Positions 22,272-25,701 of a stretch of DNA of 25,701 bases are shown one piece after another (position 1 is the stretch's first letter; each line of letters begins with the position of its first letter). Origin of the DNA: a virus; IMG/VR virus record IMGVR_UViG_3300047490_000073, positions 1 to 25,701 of that record; one strand, written 5' to 3'. The notes under the pieces were generated by a model. That model saw only the letters and a program-made list of their open reading frames with translations. It had not been told where the DNA came from and searched no databases. Both the position numbers and the translations under genes were made by a program.

Positions 22272-23083
22272 AAACACTTAGACGCTCAATTAAAAAAGCC
22301 GAGGTGGGGGGCGAACCATTGCCCCCTGCCTTTCAGGCATTTGAAAGAGCAGGAATTATATTACGTAGAGCAGAGGTAACAGTTATAGCAGGCACTCCAG
22401 GTGCAGGTAAATCCTCAATTGCACTAGCAATTGCAGCCAGAACTAAACTACCAACGCTTTACTTCAGCGCAGATACTAATGCTCATACTATGGCTATGCG
22501 TTTAATTGCAATGGCAGGTAATATGAGTCAGCAGATGGCTGAGAATTTACTAAAGAAAGACCCAGACAAGGCAAACGAAATACTATTATTAAACAATCAT
22601 TTGTTCTGGTCTTTTGAATCTACACCTACACTTAAAGATTTAGATGAAGAAGTATCTGCATTCGAAACAGTATGGGGCAGAAGCCCAACACTTATAGTTG
22701 TAGATAACTTGATGGACATAGCAATGGATGGACACGAAGAATTCCAAGGTATGCGTGCAGCAATGAAAGAACTAAAGTATTTGGCAAGGGATACCAATGC
22801 TGCAGTTTTAGTTCTGCACCATACCAAGGAAGGATTTGAAAACTATCCATGCCAGCCACGGTCAGCAGTTCAAGGTTTAGTTAACCAAATACCAGCAATG
22901 GTATTAACTATTGGGCAGATGAAACAGGGAGATGATAACTTTTTGTGTGTAGCCCCAGTTAAGAATCGTTATGGCAAGGCTGACCAAACAGGAAACAACT
23001 ATGTAACTCTTTCATTTAATCCAGAGTCTATGCATCTAGATGATGTTATGATTCGTTACCTACAACAACAGGAGTTAGGATGA
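22268..23083 (+). CDS. DnaB/RecA-type ATPase, probable replicative helicase
   Basis: A RecA-fold motor of 271 residues from GTG 22268, which overlaps the preceding stop (GTGA). An ATG at 22238 would add 10 residues but has no ribosome site. Motifs (from GTG): Walker A GTPGAGKSS at about 42-50, YFSADTNAHTMAMRLIAMA (DnaB-like helix after the S-D-N motif), Walker B TLIVVDN at about 141-147, LVLHHTKEG (H-motif), and a late VKNRYGKADQTGNN segment like the DnaB arginine-finger region. It lacks the DnaB N-terminal domain, as do several phage helicases. It lies two genes upstream of the primase, fitting a replisome pair. Confidence 0.82.
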   Translation: MKTLRRSIKKAEVGGEPLPPAFQAFERAGIILRRAEVTVIAGTPGAGKSSIALAIAARTKLPTLYFSADTNAHTMAMRLIAMAGNMSQQMAENLLKKDPDKANEILLLNNHLFWSFESTPTLKDLDEEVSAFETVWGRSPTLIVVDNLMDIAMDGHEEFQGMRAAMKELKYLARDTNAAVLVLHHTKEGFENYPCQPRSAVQGLVNQIPAMVLTIGQMKQGDDNFLCVAPVKNRYGKADQTGNNYVTLSFNPESMHLDDVMIRYLQQQELG

Positions 23084-23421
23084 GTAATCCACGCAAGGCT
23101 AAGGGTTCCAAAGCAGAAGCAGATGTGGTTAAATGGTTAAAGAAATGGTTCCCTTACGCTGAGCGTAGGATTGCAGGCTCTCAGTTAGACAAAGGTGATA
23201 TAGCAGGAGTTAACGGTGTAGTAATAGAAGTCAAGAACCATTATCGTTTAGACCTATCAGCATGGGTAAAAGAACTAGAGGTAGAAATCAAAAACGATAA
23301 TGCATGGACAGGTGCAGTAATACATAAACGAATAGGTAAAGGAGATGTAGGAGAATGGTACGCTACAATGCCAGCAAAAATATGGATAGAGTTAATCAGA
23401 AAAATTCTAAATGATAAGTGA
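23080..23421 (+). CDS. Holliday-junction resolvase-like PD-(D/E)XK nuclease
   Basis: A 113-residue nuclease of Hjc type. KGSKAEADVVKWL gives the helix with Glu13. The core is SQLDKGDIAGVNGVVIEVKNH, with Asp40, Glu50 and Lys52 (D...ExK). YATMPAKIWIELI forms the C-terminal helix. It would resolve branched DNA formed in replication or recombination before packaging. ATG 23080 overlaps the helicase stop (ATGA) with AGGAG about 6 bases upstream. The short length matches archaeal and phage Hjc-like enzymes. A related VRR-type nuclease is the alternative. Confidence 0.78.
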   Translation: MSNPRKAKGSKAEADVVKWLKKWFPYAERRIAGSQLDKGDIAGVNGVVIEVKNHYRLDLSAWVKELEVEIKNDNAWTGAVIHKRIGKGDVGEWYATMPAKIWIELIRKILNDK

Positions 23422-23472
23422 ACTATTAGTTTTATTAACATACTTTCAACAAGAAATGATAGGATTGTTGTT

Positions 23473-23829
23473 ATGGATAAGCACAGTATTGCTGCCTACC
23501 TAGAACATATAGGCGCCACCCTACCAGCCGTGGGACATGGTTGGCGCAAGATGAAGTGCCCTTATCATGGCGACAAACATGCATCAGCAGCAATTAATTA
23601 TGAAGAGAATAGATTTAAATGTTTTGGTTGCGAAGTGCAAGGCGATGTTTACGATTTAATTATATACAGACAAGGAGGTAGTTACAGTGAGGCTCTCAAA
23701 TTCGCAGAGGACATATCTTTACCAAGCAACGGAGGAGTACGCAAAGCATCTGCATCTAGCAGAAGAGTATCTTTTAACCCGACATCTCTCGGTAGAAGAG
23801 GCAAGGAAATTTCATCTAGGGATAGTTAA
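23473..23829 (+). CDS. DnaG-type primase, zinc-finger part (split gene, first frame)
   Basis: A 118-residue protein holding the CHC2 zinc-binding domain of DnaG primases: Cys29-Pro-Tyr-His32, then Cys50-Phe-Gly-Cys53, followed by GDVYDLIIYRQGGSYSEALK, all as in DnaG. The frame then continues with a basic, Ser/Arg-rich tail and stops at 23829. The rest of the primase (toprim) lies in the +1 frame starting inside this gene, with about 143 bases of overlap. ATG 23473 has a weak TAGGA about 8 bases upstream. The zinc domain would recognise template initiation sites. Whether the product works alone or is joined to toprim by frameshifting is open. Confidence 0.85.
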   Translation: MDKHSIAAYLEHIGATLPAVGHGWRKMKCPYHGDKHASAAINYEENRFKCFGCEVQGDVYDLIIYRQGGSYSEALKFAEDISLPSNGGVRKASASSRRVSFNPTSLGRRGKEISSRDS

Positions 23830-24319
23830 AGAACCATTACCAGGACATGAGTCCTACAAAAGTAGGCTAGCAATTCCATATATAACACCATCAGGTGTTG
23901 TTGATATTAGATTTAGAAGTGTCAACAATCATCCAGATGAACCTAAGTATATGGGTGTACCTGGGGCTAAGACTACAATGTATAACGCTCAGGCAGTTTT
24001 AACTGCAGGTAATTACATATGTGTAACAGAAGGTGAACTAGATACAGTAGTTTTATCAGCCAAGACTAACCATCCATCTATTGGTATACCAGGAGTTAAT
24101 AATTGGAAACCATTTTATTCTAAGATACTAGATGATTTTGAAACAGTAATTGTATTAGCAGATGGTGACAATGCAGGACTAGAGTTTGGTAAGAAGTTAA
24201 GTAGAGAACTACCTAATGTTAACTTACTACAAATGCCAGAAGGACATGATGTAAACAGTATCATAATACAAGAAGGAAAGGAGTGGATAGATGAGCGAAT
24301 CAGAAAATGCTTGGGATAA
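23687..24319 (+). CDS. DnaG-type primase, toprim part (split gene, second frame)
   Basis: A 210-residue protein with the RNA-polymerase half of a DnaG primase. LAEEYLLTRHLSVEEARKFHLGIV (about 24-47) is the usual helical lead-in. SRLAIPYITPSGVVDIRFRS and YNAQAVLTAG follow. The toprim motifs are VTEGELDTV with Glu115 and VLADGDNAG with Asp159 and Asp161. The start is GTG 23687, with a strong AAGGAGG (23672-23678) 8 bases upstream inside the zinc-finger gene, so independent initiation is credible. The two halves together equal a compact phage primase. It overlaps the next gene by 29 bases. Confidence 0.85.
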   Translation: MRLSNSQRTYLYQATEEYAKHLHLAEEYLLTRHLSVEEARKFHLGIVKEPLPGHESYKSRLAIPYITPSGVVDIRFRSVNNHPDEPKYMGVPGAKTTMYNAQAVLTAGNYICVTEGELDTVVLSAKTNHPSIGIPGVNNWKPFYSKILDDFETVIVLADGDNAGLEFGKKLSRELPNVNLLQMPEGHDVNSIIIQEGKEWIDERIRKCLG

Positions 24320-24602
24320 TGATGAAGAGTTTTGGAATTTTGTAGGAGAGAACAGACGTATGGTTGGCCTAGCCATATCAGATGGCCAAGGGCTAGATAT
24401 ACTAAATGCATTACGAGATATATATTTAACAATACAAGATGACCCAGAAGGCTCAATGCGTATGATTACACTATTGGCTACAGTTATATACGCCAGCAGT
24501 GTAGGCGAAGGCAAAGAGTTTACAGATGAAATACAGATAGCAGCAGCAATGGAACAATTTGATACCAGTATTAAGGAGATACTAGATGAAGAACCCAAGT
24601 GA
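24291..24602 (+). CDS. Acidic helical protein of unknown function (103 aa)
   Basis: A 103-residue acidic protein with AAAGGAG 7 bases before ATG 24291, overlapping the end of the primase gene. Three or four helices are likely (NDEEFWNFVGENRRMVGLAI, LDILNALRDIYLTIQ, RMITLLATVIYASSV, AAMEQFDTSIKEIL). No recognised domain. The helical, acidic nature and the position before a MazG-like gene might suggest a partner in nucleotide metabolism or replication, but this is weak inference. Confidence 0.55.
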   Translation: MSESENAWDNDEEFWNFVGENRRMVGLAISDGQGLDILNALRDIYLTIQDDPEGSMRMITLLATVIYASSVGEGKEFTDEIQIAAAMEQFDTSIKEILDEEPK

Positions 24603-24867
24603 TGTAGATACAATTACTAAACAACTAACTGAAATCCTATTAAAAAAACAGCACGACTACGGCCCATTAAATATATCTCACGCCCCAGGTGGGGCTATGA
24701 ATGGGTTACGAGTTAGGATGCATGACAAACTAGCCAGGCTAAATAACCTAGTAGATAAGGGCAACACACCAAACTATGAATCAATAGAGGATACCCTTAT
24801 AGACCTGGCTAACTATGCTATAATAGGACTATTAGTACAAAGAGGACAGTGGGAAGGTGTAGATTAA
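24586..24867 (+). CDS. DUF1599 / MazG-like all-alpha protein
   Basis: A 93-residue protein of the DUF1599 type (nucleotide modification associated domain 1; all-alpha NTP pyrophosphohydrolase-like). Signature segments are LLKKQHDYGPLNISHAPGG (18-36), RVRMHDKLARLNNL (42-55), and NYESIEDTLIDLANYAI (63-79), where the ESIEDTLIDLANYA helix carries the likely metal-binding Glu/Asp. The family is common in phages and probably handles nucleotides, but exact substrates are unclear. ATG 24586 has AAGGAG 7 bases upstream and overlaps the previous gene by 17 bases. TAATG couples it to the next gene. Confidence 0.72.
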   Translation: MKNPSDVDTITKQLTEILLKKQHDYGPLNISHAPGGAMNGLRVRMHDKLARLNNLVDKGNTPNYESIEDTLIDLANYAIIGLLVQRGQWEGVD

Positions 24868-25007
24868 TGTGGAAAGTTAGGTCTCCATTTTATCGTATAG
24901 TTAATCCCAAAACAAGCACACTTGTAGTTTGTTATGATTGTTCAAAATCTTTTGAATGTAGTGTAGATAATATAAGAGTTTATAATTATTGTATAAGTTG
25001 TAGGTAA
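24867..25007 (+). CDS. Small zinc-ribbon-like protein (46 aa)
   Basis: A 46-residue protein with two Cys pairs, CYDC (22-25) and CISC (42-45), plus Cys31, spaced as in a zinc ribbon. ATG 24867 overlaps the preceding stop (TAATG), and the sigma-like gene starts directly after its stop. Unknown function; perhaps a small nucleic-acid-binding or transcription accessory given its neighbour. Confidence 0.6.
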   Translation: MWKVRSPFYRIVNPKTSTLVVCYDCSKSFECSVDNIRVYNYCISCR

Positions 25008-25667
25008 ATGAATAACGAGGAGTGGGTACAAGAGTATGAGTTGCTTGTATCCTCCCTTGCCTCTGAGTATTACAAAAAATATTCAATGCTTGACCCTGAT
25101 GATATCAGGCAGACTTTATGGATGTGGTTTGTTACCCATCCAAATAAATATAAAGAATGGTCTAAACTACCAGCCAAAGATAAAGAAAAATTAATTGCTA
25201 AATCTCTGCGGAACGCAGCAATAACTTTTTGCGAAAAAGAAAAATCTCAAAAATCAGGTTATGATTTAATAGACTTATACTATTACGACTCTTCAGTGAT
25301 AGAAGTATTCTTACCTTCTATAATCTCAGGCAGTTATGAAATACCTAGTAAAATAAAAGACCTTAACTTTAAGTTTGGTAAAGGCGAAATTACAGATGGT
25401 AACAATTGGTTAGTTTTACGGTCAGACATAGAAAAAGCATACAATCAGTTGGCAGAGGCTAAACAAAATATTTTAAGACTACGTTTTACGACAGATAACT
25501 GCGAGTGGACTGAGTTAGGTAAAGAATTAAATACATCTGCAGACGGTGCAAGAAAACGAGTTGAACGTGCAGTTAATTCTTTAATTAGAATACTAGGTGG
25601 ATGGCGTACCTATATTGATACAGATAATATAGAAGTTAAAAAAGAAGAAGATGACACAAGAGCCTAA
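25008..25667 (+). CDS. Sigma-70-like transcription factor
   Basis: A 219-residue protein with two-part sigma architecture. Residues about 10-45 (LLVSSLASEYYKKYSMLDPD then DIRQTLWMWFV) resemble sigma region 2, including the DD-I-R-Q turn. Residues about 141-195 (IEKAYNQLAEAKQNILRLRF, then WTELGKELNTSADGARKRVERAVNSL) resemble region 4 with its helix-turn-helix for the -35 box. The middle is divergent and the C-terminus acidic. It may redirect host RNA polymerase to later phage promoters. No anti-sigma gene is visible. The ATG directly follows the zinc-ribbon stop; the ribosome site is weak (GTAGG). Confidence 0.72.
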   Translation: MNNEEWVQEYELLVSSLASEYYKKYSMLDPDDIRQTLWMWFVTHPNKYKEWSKLPAKDKEKLIAKSLRNAAITFCEKEKSQKSGYDLIDLYYYDSSVIEVFLPSIISGSYEIPSKIKDLNFKFGKGEITDGNNWLVLRSDIEKAYNQLAEAKQNILRLRFTTDNCEWTELGKELNTSADGARKRVERAVNSLIRILGGWRTYIDTDNIEVKKEEDDTRA

Positions 25668-25701
25668 AGAAATAAAAGATTTATTTAAAAAAGATTATAG
25701 C
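25651..25701 (+). CDS. Start of a further early gene (partial)
   Basis: An open frame begins at ATG 25651, overlapping the end of the sigma-like gene by 17 bases, and runs off the window after 17 residues (MTQEPKEIKDLFKKDYS). Only a weak AGAAG ribosome site precedes it. Too short to assign. Confidence 0.35.
   Translation, partial: MTQEPKEIKDLFKKDYS

Noticed and set aside
23411-23503. A 30-codon hydrophobic frame between the resolvase and primase genes.
   Set aside because: No ribosome site, and it overlaps the primase start by 31 bases; chance opening is more likely.

Overview
This window is part of the genome of a tailed double-stranded DNA phage. The likely host is a low-GC actinobacterium such as a freshwater Nanopelagicales-type cell (inference). 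The evidence for a phage is a large terminase, a portal, a scaffold-like protein and the start of an N4-gp56-type major capsid gene. The actinobacterial hints are a DUF4192-like protein, a TIGR03299/DUF932 protein, a secreted transglycosylase of the aggregation-promoting-factor type, and structural proteins resembling families I know from actinophages. Base composition is AT-rich, with strong AAAGGAG-type ribosome sites. No integrase, tRNA gene, CRISPR array or insertion sequence was seen.

Layout. Two divergent arms meet at a 568-base non-coding region (15244-15811). The left arm (minus strand, 15243 down to 1) is the late or virion arm. Its order is terminase (with a fused HTH-like N-terminus), four small very basic proteins, portal, an HslV/proteasome-beta-like hydrolase, a proline-rich protein, a 1723-residue giant protein, two further unknown structural proteins, a scaffold-like protein, then the major capsid protein, which runs off the window. 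Six of these junctions are one-base TAATG stop/start overlaps, so the arm looks like one long translationally coupled operon.

The right arm (plus strand, 15812 onward) is the early or replication arm. A possible OB-fold protein and a Cys-rich protein end at a strong terminator. Then come six very small genes, two of them membrane peptides, leading into a secreted lytic transglycosylase. A structured leader and unknown genes follow, then DUF4192-like and DUF932 proteins, a PD-(D/E)XK exonuclease, a zinc-ribbon protein, a DnaB/RecA-type ATPase, a Hjc-like resolvase, a DnaG-type primase split over two overlapping frames, a MazG-like (DUF1599) protein and a sigma-like protein.

Points most worth a second look: (1) the leader of the exonuclease gene at 21009-21061, whose hairpin loop carries an exact 8-base complement of that gene's own ribosome site, giving an H-type pseudoknot that could switch translation; (2) the split primase with a strong Shine-Dalgarno inside the zinc-finger gene; (3) the proteasome/HslV-like hydrolase in the usual place of a prohead protease; (4) the divergent region, rich in inverted repeats and in clustered ACAGT sites; (5) the 142-base structured leader at 17957-18098.
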